A stretch of 64,000 bases of DNA from Gloeophyllum trabeum ATCC 11539. Lineage: Eukaryota; Basidiomycota; Agaricomycetes; Gloeophyllales; Gloeophyllaceae. The notes beneath the pieces are model-generated. The model was not told where the DNA came from and made no database searches. It saw only the letters and a program-made list of their open reading frames with translations. Location of the stretch: positions 407,169-471,168 of the forward strand of contig NW_006920419.1 of assembly GCF_000344685.1 (NCBI RefSeq). The letters run 5' to 3'. Below are positions 1-11,344 of the stretch, one piece after another. A program made the position numbers and the translations under genes. Positions within the stretch are counted from its first letter, which is position 1; the number at the start of each line of letters is the position of its first letter.

Positions 1-2446
1 GTCAAGTCAAGAGTCCAGGTAATCGCTGTATTCAACAGGAGGTTGAACTAAGGAATACATGGGTTTTCCTACAGTATATATAGTAACTGGTATAGGGGTT
101 AATACCCAAAGGAGAGAACAATAAGAAAGGACGCGTAAGCCATCCTGTGAGAACGTAACTCAGAGAAATGAGGAATACAAGGGCGCCTATTGGTAGAAGG
201 TGAGTCAAGGGAGATAACGTGTGAGAAGAAGATAGCGTCCGTGGGAAGGTCTACTCAGAGAAAGGTACGGTCCAATAGCAATGCTCGGAATGGAAATGGA
301 ATGAGATAAGCATGGGAAAATCATAACAATCATTGGACCAGTAGTGAATAACTATTCACTTCCCGTCCCTTTTATGCACTGGGGACCTTGTGGCTACCCT
401 ATACCTTCGGCAATGTTTCTCTGTAATGATAAATGTCTGTAGATGCCATGTTCAAGTTTGTATGTGGAACAGAGGAGTGGTCATCGTTCAGGATTTAAAA
501 CTGTCTTGCATCTCCGAGGTCTAAGCGTGACAGAGCGTGACCGCTGCCCCGCCACAGCCCTATTGTGACACGTGTGACATCTTATTCACTTCCCGTCCCC
601 TTACGCCGTACAACCTCTACACCCTCTGGAAAAATCTGAGAAATTTGCAGAGGGTGTAGAATAGTATCTGAACCATTCACACCAATTTTGGGGTACGCGC
701 AATTAGAGGAAGATGACTTAACTAGGGAACAGTTCAAATCATTCACTACTGGTCCAATGATAGTATTCATAAATGGTAGGTGGCCCGATCTAAATCTTAC
801 CGCCACCAACAAATAGGAACTACAGTGTCGGTCACTAAGGATCGGCGCCTCCATAGCGCCTTAATTAGGGCGCCGCAGACCTCCAGAAAAAAAATTGAAA
901 CATAAACCTGGCCAAAATATGCGTAATCCTGCAATTTCGATTTTTTATGGATTACGTAAGCGTTCACTTTTAGGGGTGGAAATATCAATATTACGGATTT
1001 CGCTGAGGGAATGATCCTGGAGTTGACTGGTGTATCACAAGCATCGAAAGGTGAGGTATCCTCACTCACAGAAGTCCCAGTGCCCCTTCAAGGTGACCTT
1101 ACTCCAGAAATAGTGCTGTATGAGGGCGTATTATATGATTCTAGATCTCCACAAGTCAGCTCATCATGCCCTCAAGCTTACCTGACACTCTCAGTTTGCT
1201 CTCAGTATCAAGAACTGTGTAACGAGAATGGGACCTGACATAGGGGTAGTAGACCCATTATGGGTTAACTGCATTAGGGTTAGGGTGTATTACTAATTAC
1301 AGCCATCAATGCATATCTATATATAGTAACTCCGACGCAACTCCGCTTCAAATTCACTTTTCAGGTATGTCGAAATTTTAAATATCGGAATTTCGAGAAA
1401 GTAATCAGATAGCCTGAAAGCTACGGGCAATCCGAGTCGATTGGCGCTGTTTTCAGGCTCATTGGAGTCTTTGCCCGGGACGAGATACCATCACGCGTTC
1501 GGCTATGCCCGAGGCATCGGTTTTGAGCGACCGACACTGTATTACCCCTTATGTCGGGGATTACTGTTTGTGTGATAGAAATTAATTCCAAATATGTAGG
1601 GTGGCACTGTCAGGCATTCCCCGGCTGTCTGTGGAATTGCGCCAATGGCAAGCATCCTGTTGCCTACGGTACAAGCTATGACAGTGTTGAAAACAGTACA
1701 CTGACTCTACAGTAACACTGATCGAGGGTGGCGGAATGCCACCCTAGGGCGGCAAAGAAGGCACTTATTATCTATTCCTCAGATATATGTAACTGTAAAG
1801 CTTGACACCAAGTATCTGATGGATCGAAGACTCTGACCACACCGGCAGACCACTAACTTGAGAGTTAGAAGTTGATATCATTCAGTATCATTCAGGTCAA
1901 GATGAAATAACTATGGGCATTGTTGATGCCGTGCAGCGCCCGGGGAGCAAGAAAGATTATTTTCCTGCTTGTAGAGTCCCTGCCGTTGGTTTACCATAGA
2001 CTTTTACATGTTAGGAATCGGACCTGGCGTGCCGCGCAGCGCCGAATACCTCCCAAGTGCTCCTATTACATTTCGAGTAATTTGGGCTGTAAGTGGTATA
2101 ACCCCTGTTAAGCGCTCGCTTTCTCGATCACCAGAGAGCCCTATACAACTACTGATTCTAGAGGAATCGGAACTTCTGCAGAATCTGGATTCTGGGAGAA
2201 TTTGACCTGCCCAGAATCCGCCAGAATCTGGATGTGTGTTTGGGACTGAACGGCCTATTCGCGCCTTCCATCCCGGCATATGTCTAACCTGCACAGCAAC
2301 GGCACAGCTGGATGCAATGCTCTTGTTTATTCCGCTAATTAGCAGTACATTTGTAAAGTTCATTTATCCAAGTTAATGTTGTACATCCCCAGGTACTTCA
2401 TTATCTTCACAACATTTCCTTTAGTGTTAAATTACGCCATAGTGCA
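1..2446. other. Gene-poor intergenic DNA
   Basis: I find no spliced or unspliced reading frame here with family-like composition; the longest frames are short and lack conserved motifs. The stretch holds an inverted-repeat element (329-761, listed separately), a 9-bp inverted repeat around 1598-1606/1737-1745, and two telomere-like hexamers near 1274. The patchy low-GC composition suggests old repeat debris, but no repeat family is recognised. Confidence 0.55.
329..761. repeat. Short element bounded by perfect 21-bp inverted repeats (MITE-like)
   Basis: Positions 329-349 and 741-761 are exact reverse complements over 21 bp, enclosing about 390 bp without a gene. Inside, a 17-bp segment starting TATTCACTTCCC occurs twice in direct orientation (353-369 and 583-599), and 616-628/648-660 form a perfect 13-bp stem with a 19-nt loop. 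The left terminus continues into a near-palindrome (343-360). This matches a small non-autonomous DNA element or a decayed repeat. No target-site duplication was confirmed and no transposase is encoded. Confidence 0.5.
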
Positions 2447-4783
2447 TCATGACTGCGCGATACTCATCAGACTCCCGACAAATGTCATAATCTGCGGGGC
2501 AAATGCACGTTCAGCCGGCAAACACAGAAGTATGTGACCAAACCCGCACTTACCAGCCTTGGCCTTACATCCACGATATCCTCGGGCACCAAGAATATCA
2601 ATGCATTCATCTTTCTCGCAATCGAAATCGCCAACTTCGCATTCTGCCTCCTATCCTCATAATCCCCGCTCTCGCTCACATTAATCACCATCGTCGGGTC
2701 CACAATGCCGGGCTTGATGCCCTCGAGCAAGTCCAAGAAGAAGATCCCCGTCGTCAGACTTGGGTCCTTGAACGAGCGGATCTGCTTGGCCGTCGGCTTC
2801 GCCTTCTGCGCCGTCGTGTTCGCCCACTTGAGCATCTCCGTGTCGCTGATCGGCCGACCCTGACCCGTCTTGCTCAGCGACGTGAGCGTCTTCGTGATGC
2901 TCATCCTACACCACCTTCATCAACCAAACACCCTACTCTCAGAAAATCAGATATACGCACCTCATAAGCTGCCAGACGAGCCCCAGCACAAGCGTCTTCC
3001 GCCCGTCCACGATATCCGCGCCCTGGATGCCCACAAGGTGCATCCCGTTCTGCTTCGCGAGCTCCACTGCATAATTCGTATTCTCCACACACTTGAACCG
3101 GCTCAGCGTCGGCTGGTTCGGCGTGATCCCCAGCTCTACCTCCTCTTCATCGTCCTGCACAGGCGCCTGATAACTCGCGCGCTGCCCGCCGCCCTCCTTC
3201 GGTTTGCTCACGCGGCGCCACACGACCGAGCCCGGCAGGATCTTGTCGAACGCCTGCAGGATGACGAGCCCGTCCTTGAGGTTCTCGAACAGGTTGAACA
3301 CCGCCGGCTCGACGTTCAGGCTGTTCAGCCAGAGCGTGAACACGCGCGCCTCGCGCTCGCCCTCGGCGTCGAAGTCCTCGACGACGCCGTAGTCCTTGGC
3401 TTCCTGCTCGTCGAGTGGCTCGAGCCCCGGATGGTTGTTGAACAGGTTGGCGACGAAGGCGAGGTTCAGCCGTGGGTTGCCGGAGATGAGCGAGGCCGGG
3501 GTGAGGTACTTGCGGCAGCCGATGTTGGCGGCGTTTTGCAAGACCTGCAAGGTGTTAGACTACTATGATAGAGGAGGTGTGGACACCACGTACTTGCTCT
3601 GCGCGCGTCTTGAGGTCGCGCGTTTGAAGGGGATCGAGGGAACAATCGTTGGGCTTGAGCTGGTGCAAGAGGACCGTGTAATTCTCGCCATCGGAGACGT
3701 CCTTGCTAAAGTTGTTGACTCTGCGCAGACTGTCAGGTGTTGTCTTGTTACCATTGACAGACCTGCGCACCTCCGCTTCCACCCTGCCTGCTTGAGATGA
3801 TAATTAAACCACCTCAACAATATCTGGTCGGGGGTCAACTTCAAGAGATCCTCCACTGTCTCGCCCTCCTCGCAAAGGCGGTACAGCTCAGGATGCAGCT
3901 TGATGTCTACGTTACTTAGCAAGCCCCGCCTGATGATTTGCCAAATGAGCCCGAGGATGAGATGTTCACGGCCCTCTGCGATATCGGACGAGCCGATATT
4001 GACAACGGAGCAGCCGATGGCCTTGGCAGAAGTGATGACGATATTGTTGTTCTCTGTGATCTGGAAGGCGTTGAGGGGTTTGCGGGGCGTGGGCTTGTTG
4101 AGGACACGCATGTCGATGGTGTCAGGGACGGAGTCGTTGATGAGCTTGCAGAGGATCAGGCCGTCGCGGCATTCGTCGAAGAGCTGCATGGTGTGTGTGG
4201 GGATGGGGATGCGCCCGCCGACGTCAGGGTCGTTCTCCAGGACCTGTGAAAGAGGTTAGATGCGACACCATAACTCAGTAAACGGGGACGGGCACGCACG
4301 GCGTTGATGTGGTTCGTGAACTCGCGCCGCTCATCTTCGTTGATGGTATGGCTGACATTCGCGTTGGACCCCTGCACAGTAACCTTACCGGCTCTGGTGG
4401 GGAGCACATTCTGCTGTCTTTGCGAACGTAACTTGACATTCAACTGAAAGAGAGTATGAGATCCCCGGGATCCAGCCGAGACTGCAAGGCATGCTCACCT
4501 CGACCCAGTCCTCGAGCTCGACCTTCCCGCTCGCGTCCACGCTGACATGCTTTAGCGTTTCTCGTGCTCTGTCATACGACTCGCCCTGCGCCTCCAATGC
4601 ATGTAACACGGCCGATTTGTCTACTCGGCCGGGCGAGTCTGTATCAATTGCACTGCGAGACCAGTCAATCCACCGCTGATTCCCTCTGATTGACTGCGAA
4701 ACTCACTTGAAGCGGTTAATGAGGTCAAACATCTCATCCTGGCTGACCTCTGGGTACTTTTTCTGGAGACGGATGGCCTGCAT
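2447..4783 (-). CDS. SAC6: Fimbrin/plastin, actin-bundling protein
   Basis: Fimbrin cross-links actin filaments in patches and rings. Exons (minus): 4707-4783, 4499-4652, 4300-4443, 3771-4243, 3594-3720, 2961-3544, 2554-2905, 2447-2491, with introns of 49-62 nt, giving 651 aa, the usual family length. In order it shows two N-terminal EF-hand-like segments (INRFNAID, then SVDASGKVELEDWVE), then four calponin-homology domains in two actin-binding pairs (HTINEDERREF, LLRWFNYHLK, RVNNFSKDV, GCRKYLTP, NPRLNLAFVANLFN, FLVPEDIVDVRPRL). The short last exon encodes a family-like tail, TFVGSLMS. I chose the ATG at 4783 because it begins the conserved QAIRLQKKYP segment; the frame stays open to an upstream ATG at 4936, so a longer N terminus is possible. 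Probably a single-copy housekeeping gene. Confidence 0.93.
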
Positions 4784-4936
4784 GGCGGGCGGTGGCTGCT
4801 GCTTGTGCAGTAAAGGGGGCAGACTTAGACTCTGGCTTTGGCTCGCAGTCGCAGTCCGCCGGTGCGTCACGCTTCCCACACTGCCATATCCGGAAGGAGG
4901 GGGGGAGTAGCGCATTCGACCCGGCGTTGTCACCAT

Positions 4937-5778
4937 CTCGCTCTCTGTCGCCGCTGTCGTCTACGCTGCTGAAGCTGGAAGGGGGCCTTGATATCCTCTG
5001 GCTCTGCTTTAATAGCGGGGAAACCTTGGTCCCCTGGCCTGCACTGTGCACTGCGAGCAGCTGCGCACAGTGCAGGCTGCGGACGCGCTGCATCCTCAAG
5101 GCCTCACGCGACAAAGCTCACAACTCATCTATGTCACGGTTGCTGCACTCCCAACTCGCATCGGACCGGATGGCGCAATAAGCGGCTCCTGACTCTGGGA
5201 ACGTTCTCTCGGGGCCTCTAGGATGCTTCAAGTGCCTGCCTATATTCTCTAGAATCAGCCGAGTCAGACAGTATCAGCGAGGCCTATCATTTCTTACGGT
5301 CTCGCTCGACGTCGTATGCTGCGCCCTTGAAATGACGTAGATCGGCCTGCAGCACGCAGGTCTTGATTAAATCAGGTAAGCTTTTCTGGCTTCCTCACGG
5401 ACTCGCGGCCTATCTCACGCATCTTCTTACCCCTTTATAAAGTTCACGCATCTATCTATGTCCTTATATTCACAATATTGCTGCATTAGAACCTGATCAT
5501 TCGCATCGCGATAAATACGTCCCTGCACTTCGCATGCTATGCCGACTCGGAAAGCCCACAAGGAGGAAGCGTTCACACCCTGCGGTCCATCAGTTCACGA
5601 AATACTCCCTGCCCTCGGTCGACTAGTCTTCTGATTCCCATGCCGTCCCATAGACCTATCACTTTAATAACCATGACCCACTTCTTTTATCGGGGAGCAT
5701 ACGATAAATACAAACCCTTGACCTCACTAGCCCTCCCTATCAGCCCGCCCCTCGCTCACAGACCCAGCCCAGTCGAAA
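4937..5778. promoter_or_regulatory. Divergent intergenic region between fimbrin and O-methyltransferase
   Basis: This is about 0.85 kb between two divergently transcribed genes. A TATAAA-like motif at 5436-5441 and an AT-rich GATAAATA about 70 bp before the methyltransferase ATG are the only promoter-like signals seen. No other gene is supported. Confidence 0.35.
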
Positions 5779-7701
5779 ATGACGCTCAAAACCCTCCTCT
5801 CCCTCCGCGAAATCATCGACTCATCCATCGACCACCTCCAGTCCCATTATGCCTCCAAGAATCTCGACCTCCCGGATCTCAATGAGCCATATAGCACTTC
5901 CCCCTCCGAGGCTGCCCTCGGCGACCCCGAGATCGTCGAGACGCTGAACGCGCTCGTCGGCGCGAGCTACCAGCTCATCGCGACCGTGCGCACACCGTTT
6001 ATCCACGTCATGGACGGCATCTTTGCTGTGAGTGTCTCTTTGCGATGATGCAGGGCCTGGTCATGATGGCGGAGGGCAGTACACACTTAGCTCATGCATA
6101 CGAGTCGCGGAGGAAGGCAATGTCGCGGAGATACTCCGCGAAGCTGGGCCAAGCGGGCTGCACGTCAACGACATCGCCGCCCAGAACGGGCTGGAGCCTA
6201 CGAAACTCGGTGCGTCGAGCGGTAGCCGCTTCTACTCCCCCCGCTGAGCCCATCCAGCCCGTGTGATGCGCCTCCTGGCGAGCCATCACATCTTCCGCGA
6301 AGTCAAGCCGAACGTCTTCGCCTCGAACCGCATCTCGTCGTACATCGACACTGGAAAGCCCGCGTCCTATCTCTTCTCGCCGTGCGTTCCTCGTCTCATC
6401 TCCTAGTCTCGCATTTGCAAACCCTACTACCACCCTCAGGAATGCAGACAAATACAGCGGAACGTCTGGCGTTGCAGGCTTCATCGACCATGTGTATGTT
6501 CGTCCCTCTTTCTATCCATCTTACCATAACCTCGCATCTCAGGACGGACGAAGTAATGAAAGCGAACTCGCACTTGTGGGAAACCATGTCTTCTCCAGAA
6601 AAGGGCCACTCCTTCTCGGCGGTCCACGCGCCCCTGCAAGAATGGTCCGGGACCGACAAGCAGTTCTTCTGGTGGATCGAGCTGCCCGGAAACGAGCGCC
6701 GCTTGCTGCGGTACAGCGCCGCGATGCGTGCCACGAGCTTGTGGAATAGTCCTGATGCGATTCTCCATGGTTCGCTTTCCTCCTCTTTGTGGCCGAGTCC
6801 TCGGTGCTGACGAATGTGAAGGGTTCGACTGGGCAGGGCTGACGCCCGAGGACGTGGTGGTGGATGTCGGCGGCGGGACGGGCATGCCTGCGATGTACGT
6901 GGCACGTGCGCACCCGCATGTGAAGATCGTTATTCAGGAGCGAGAGCAGGTGTGTGAGCACGGCATTGCTGTGGGTACCTTTCCTTTCCCTTTGTCAACC
7001 CGTGCCCTGATTCAAGACGCCTTGTAGTACTGGAATGAAGTCTTCCCGGAAGCGATCAAGTCAGGGCGGGTACAGTTCCAGCGTGAGTGTCGATGCGTCC
7101 CGCCGCTCTAATGCCTGTGCTGAGGGGATTCACATCGCAGCACACGAGTTCTTCCAACCGCAACCCACGCTGCCGACGAACACGCCCGCCTCAGTGTATC
7201 TGCTTCGCACGGTCCTCCACGACTGGCCCGACCACGAGTGCATCCGCATCCTGCAGAACCTGCGTGCCGCTGCTGCGCCCAAGACGAAGCTGCTCATCGG
7301 TTCGTCCATTCTTTCCCTTGCTAAGGTCGTCGCGGTGGGACTGAGGCGTATTATACAGGTGACTTCATGATCCCGTACGCGTGCCCGGACGACTCCGTCG
7401 CGGCGCGTACCATTCCGGGTGCGAAGACCGCGACGGCGCCCTCGCCCCTACTCGCGAACTTCGGGAAGGGGAGCGCGACGACGTATGCATTGGACATGGC
7501 TGTGCGTTTTCTTCCCTGTCTATACTACACATCGAAGTTGACTCTTCGCGATGCTAGATGTTCACGAACTTCAACGGGCAAGAGCGGACGCTCGCGCACC
7601 TGGCGGATTTATGCCAGAAGACGGGGTGGAAGCCCGTGCAGGCGCATCGCAGGGACGACACGCCGTTCGGGTTCTTGGTCTCTGAGCCGATTCCAGTGTA
7701 A
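5779..7701 (+). CDS. SAM-dependent O-methyltransferase, COMT-like
   Basis: Predicted to transfer a methyl group from S-adenosylmethionine to a hydroxyl of a small, probably aromatic, substrate; the substrate cannot be read from sequence. Exons: 5779-6027, 6080-6209, 6258-6381, 6440-6493, 6543-6769, 6822-6949, 7028-7082, 7141-7299, 7359-7501, 7558-7701, giving 470 aa. The N-terminal half is the helical dimerisation region (NVAEILREAG, RVMRLLASHHIFREV). The SAM-binding glycine motif VVDVGGGTG lies at about residues 274-282, and the LHDWPD motif at 348-353 carries the expected catalytic His349. Introns are 48-78 nt and two donors are GTTCG. It converges on the GST gene (end 8171). No secondary-metabolite core enzyme is nearby, so a pathway is not assigned. 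Confidence 0.9.
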
Positions 7702-8170
7702 GATTCGAGGGCGTCAGATCAGGTTGAAAGGGGATTGTTAGATCGCCCTCAACGGGTGGAGACTTCTATGTATTATTATGTGGTTCGCAATAGGGGCCCT
7801 CAACGGGTATTTTACAATGTCTCGATGTAGACATTATGACGATCAGTATAGCAGTTCAGATTCAGCCTCCGGGTGGCCTTCCAGGACAATGGATACGGGG
7901 CAGCAGTGTTAGAGTTGCCGCAACACCAGCGCCATGGTCTGGGCGAGCGTGTATCAGAACAGGGCAAGGCAGGACCGACAAAGCAGATACGCATTGGATG
8001 CATTCATACAGCAGAGAAATTACACGGGATGTGATACATGCTTCATGGACCCTATGGTAACCCTCGCCCCGAGTTGATTGCATTTGCAACCTGACTCGTA
8101 TTCGGGCGATTCCATGCATACCTGCATATTGAACTGTCAACAACAAATCTATCAGCGAGTGCAGCGGTGA
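7702..8170. other. Intergenic region between convergent genes
   Basis: No gene is supported. A 13-bp segment (GCCCTCAACGGGT) is repeated directly at 7745-7757 and 7796-7808 just after the methyltransferase stop. Confidence 0.5.
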
Positions 8171-9208
8171 TTACCTCTCGTAACTGTCAAGGTACAAATC
8201 CTCGGTGCTGCAAGTTCGCTTGAAAACGGGGTGGTTGAACAGCCTGTCGAGGTAGGCGCGAAACTTGAGTCCCTCCGGGAGAGTGAAGAAGCGGTAGTGG
8301 GCTAGAACGTTAGAAGCCCGGAACAACCCTGGAAGTACATATCAGACAGAGCGCGCAATTCAGTCAAAGAGGTGCATTCGACGTACAAGGCCCCGCCATG
8401 ACGTCCGTCCAGCTGAGGTCACCGTCCTCCCTCCACAGCCCGAGGGCAGCAGACACGCCCTCGCATTCAGCACGACCGAAGTGGGCGGCGAGGTCTTCGA
8501 GGGCGGCGTGGAATTCCTGCCCGGCGGAGATTTGTGAATCTGGGTCTTGGGCCTGGAGGAAGCGGTAGAAGGCGGGGACGAGGGTGCGGTTGATGTGATC
8601 CGATTGAAGGCGGATGAGTGCGCGTGCATCTGCATGGATGAGGTTAGGTGAGTGGTAGGGAAGGGGGATTAATTTGAAGAGAGCCTACAGGAGTCAGTGA
8701 TGGGGGGAAGGAGTGCGTGTTTGGTCGTGTTCGCTGCCAGACTGGGTGCGGTTTCAGGGTTAGTGAGGAACGACTGGACAGAGAGGACTCACTCTTCGAG
8801 GTATTCCATGATGACAGTGCTCTCGCTCAGCCCGCGCGGGGGGTGGAAAGTGTGGAGCTTCAGCCCGGGGACAAGACCCTTGGGAGAGACCTCGAGGAGC
8901 TCTTGCGGTTTCTTGTACGGGTCAACTTCATCTGTGGACGTAGCTCAGACGTAGGTCCATTCATGAACGAAGGTTGCGAACAGTACTATGGAATGTTCAC
9001 TACGCGTTTGTCGGATCATGTCGTCTGCACTTACACGGTACGGAATGCCCAGGTACTCAAGCGCGACCCATGCTCGCTGGACGAACGGGCAGAAACATGC
9101 GCCGTAAAATGTGATGTCTGCCGGCTCGGAGTGTTGCTTGACGGTCTCCAGAGCGAGGCCGGTGCATTCGGTGCGGTAGTGCTTCCCGGTGTCCTTTGCG
9201 GTCGACAT
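8171..9208 (-). CDS. Omega-type glutathione S-transferase
   Basis: Predicted to carry out glutathione-dependent thiol transfer or reduction in the cytosol. Exons (minus): 9035-9208, 8982-8985, 8793-8931, 8689-8741, 8387-8629, 8171-8328, giving 256 aa. The N-terminal thioredoxin fold has CFCPFVQR with Cys40 in the omega-class active-site position, followed by EVDPYKKP, the SPKGLVPGL cis-Pro loop and LSESTVIMEYLEE. The C-terminal helical domain contains DHINRTLVPAFYRFL and GPWLFRASN. Exon 2 is only 4 nt (TACT). Without it the join reads PYHEVDPYK and uses a poor donor inside an oversized 105-nt intron; with it two normal introns (49 and 50 nt) result and the protein reads PYRYYEVDPYK, as I recall for this family. 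Confidence 0.88.
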
Positions 9209-9577
9209 GGTGGTTCAGGAAAGGGCTTCGAACAACCTTGACCACATCCCAATTTGGCGACTTTGTTCTTGACTCATGCCTTTGATATCATGTCCTTTGT
9301 TGTGAAGAGAAGCCTAAGGGCTTTGAAGTTGACGACTGCGACGCCTTGTCCCAAATCTTTCCGCAGAACTAAGCCAGCTGATGTCCTTTGTTATCATTTC
9401 CAGGTACTGTCAGTCTCCAGAGGTAAAAGCGACATTGTATAACGAGTGTCTAAGGAGTAGTAGGATGGTAAATAGAAAGGTGAGCATACGTCGTCGTACA
9501 TCGTTGTCGAAAGCATTGTAGTCTAGCTCTCCAATACTCCCATTCCGTCTCCAGTGCGAGCCAAGATCGAGGTACGG

Positions 9578-10444
9578 CTACTTGCGTTTAGCGGGGCTCC
9601 TGAGGTTCTTGCCGCAGCAGCGGCGACGGAACTCACGAGCCATCTCTTCCTCAATTTGCTTCTGGAAACCTGGTGCGAGCCTATAGTTTTGACGTGCATT
9701 GACGTTTCCGGGACGAACTCCAGCCCTGTGGTCGACAATCTCGGTGTCCGTCCGCCCCAGCGGCTGTGCGCCCCTTGAGGCACTAGGGCGAGAGGGCCCT
9801 GGCGTAGGCGACCGGGCCTCATCAATGTTGTTATGGTTCGAGCCAGTCGAGTCAGAACGATCTTGCTGAGGAGCGTCGAGCCCTGCCTCAGAGCGTCTTG
9901 CTCCATCAAGAGGAACAACCCGTCCGTCTTCATCCAACCCCCGCCCTACCTCTCGAAGGCCCACCATAATATGGTTCGTCAAGTCATCCGGGTGCATATC
10001 GTGCTCGTTCACCTCCTCGCCATTTATCGTCGTATCGTCGTCTTCCTCGTCAGACAGAACCATAAACTCCCCGTCTGAAGTCGAGGACGCCTCAGACGCG
10101 GCGTCAGGATCCGCTAACGCCCTCAGGCTCATGTCCCCGTCTATATGACGCGGCTGCGGCGGCACCGCGCCATTGTAGATCCAACGCAGGCGGAAGCCCT
10201 GGCCATTTTCGGTGAGCGTGACCATGATATTGTCCGCGTCCGCACGGTAGGCATCCACGAGTCTGCGTGCCAGTTGGTAGAGCTCAGCGAGCGGGACCCC
10301 AGGGGCGTCAGGGTGTGCGCTCCAACGGATGTGGAAATTGTCCCCGTTCTCGGCGACGGAGACGCGCGTCTCGGTGTCGGCGATGGCGCGCTGGTTGTAG
10401 ACGAGAGCCTCGACTTGCTTGAACAATTTAGCGATGGTGGGCAT
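9578..10444 (-). CDS. Uncharacterised acidic protein with duplicated N-terminal motif
   Basis: Single-exon frame of 288 aa, family not recognised. The N-terminal third holds two related segments, one with AENGDNFHIRW and one about 50 residues later with TENGQGFRLRW, which looks like an internal duplication of a small beta-hairpin fold. The middle is acidic (LSDEEDDD) and the C-terminal half is Ser/Pro/Arg-rich and probably disordered, ending in a basic tail with RRRCCGKN. I start at the ATG at 10444 because a TATATAAGG box lies about 110 bp upstream (10553-10561). The frame remains open to 10669, but that stretch looks like promoter and leader. Localisation and function are unknown. Confidence 0.65.
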   Translation of the reverse strand: MPTIAKLFKQVEALVYNQRAIADTETRVSVAENGDNFHIRWSAHPDAPGVPLAELYQLARRLVDAYRADADNIMVTLTENGQGFRLRWIYNGAVPPQPRHIDGDMSLRALADPDAASEASSTSDGEFMVLSDEEDDDTTINGEEVNEHDMHPDDLTNHIMVGLREVGRGLDEDGRVVPLDGARRSEAGLDAPQQDRSDSTGSNHNNIDEARSPTPGPSRPSASRGAQPLGRTDTEIVDHRAGVRPGNVNARQNYRLAPGFQKQIEEEMAREFRRRCCGKNLRSPAKRK

Positions 10445-10552
10445 GGTTGAAGTGAGTAGTGAGTGGTAGGCGTGGGATGTGGCTGGCGGATGTGATGAGG
10501 ACGAGTGGGCTCGGTAGGCGCAGTGTTGGGACTTCGTCGTTAATCTGGCACG

Positions 10553-10561
10553 CCTTATATA
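10553..10561 (-). promoter_or_regulatory. TATA box of the 9.6-kb gene
   Basis: On the minus strand the sequence reads TATATAAGG, about 110 bp upstream of the chosen ATG at 10444. It is the best TATA match in this interval and argues against the longer reading frame reaching 10669. Confidence 0.5.
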
Positions 10562-11344
10562 GTCTCGCAGCCTGGCGATGTGTGGCAGAGGAAGTGGATG
10601 GACTTGGCTGCAGGACTCTTTGGATTGAGTTGCGCTTCTTTCCAGGTCCTGTTCCGGCATCGATACCACGGCTTACGTTTGGATATTTGACAGGGTCCCC
10701 CTGCCGGACGCTTTTCGCCCCTTTGCAACAATTCAATGGCCACTGGCGCGTCCTGTCAAGGGTCTAAGAGGCTGTGCCACATTCAAGAACACCAAGGAGA
10801 GCTGCCGGGTCAAAAGTGAGTTCGTGCCACTCAAGACGGCGTAGGTCTATCCGTATCAGCCTCCTTGTTCCGGACACAGGAATATCACAGGAGACACGTT
10901 GTACCAGACGCACGGACGCATTGCCCTGTCTCAGCGGCCATCCAATATTATCGATCTGATCTGCCAAACGAAGCGTGGCCACAGTCAACGGAGGTCGAGG
11001 ACCGAGTAACACGCCGGAGTCAAGGTAAGTACGCGGGTGTGCCACCGCGCTTTGCCGGTGTGGGTCCCGCTTTCCTTTGTTCTCGATATGGCTATCGCCC
11101 GTTGTCGCGTCAACCATCGATAACCGTGGCTGGTATCGAATCTGATGACCCTAGACTTCCGTCACGTGAGGGCATGTTCAAAAGCTTGAGCTATCGCTTC
11201 CTCCGCGCCTTATCCTCAACCACATCCTCGACCCGCGCACTGCAAGTCTTCGTGCCCTCGCCTACCCTCCGCACGTCTACTCCTGGCCCTCCGCCCCATC
11301 CCCACCCTCAACCAGGCGTTCTCCACGTTTTATAACGCATTACT
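10562..11344. other. Intergenic region
   Basis: No gene is supported. A 156-codon open frame on the plus strand (10865-11335) has no start context, domain or low-complexity pattern of its own and is probably chance. Confidence 0.5.

Noticed and set aside
1274..1286. TTAGGGTTAGGGT, telomere-like repeat (also a fragment near 19759)
   Set aside because: Only two units, internal, no array; expected by chance or as a relic and not evidence of a chromosome end.
1360..1760. Possible LTR fragment with 9-bp inverted repeat
   Set aside because: No TG...CA boundaries paired with a second copy, no primer-binding site and no target duplication seen.
9037..9208. GST exon 1 ending at 9037 with a single 105-nt intron
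   Set aside because: Poor donor, unusually long intron and loss of two conserved residues compared with the microexon model.
5779..10444. Secondary-metabolite gene cluster (methyltransferase plus GST)
   Set aside because: No polyketide, peptide or terpene synthase or P450 is present nearby; adjacency of two common families is weak evidence.
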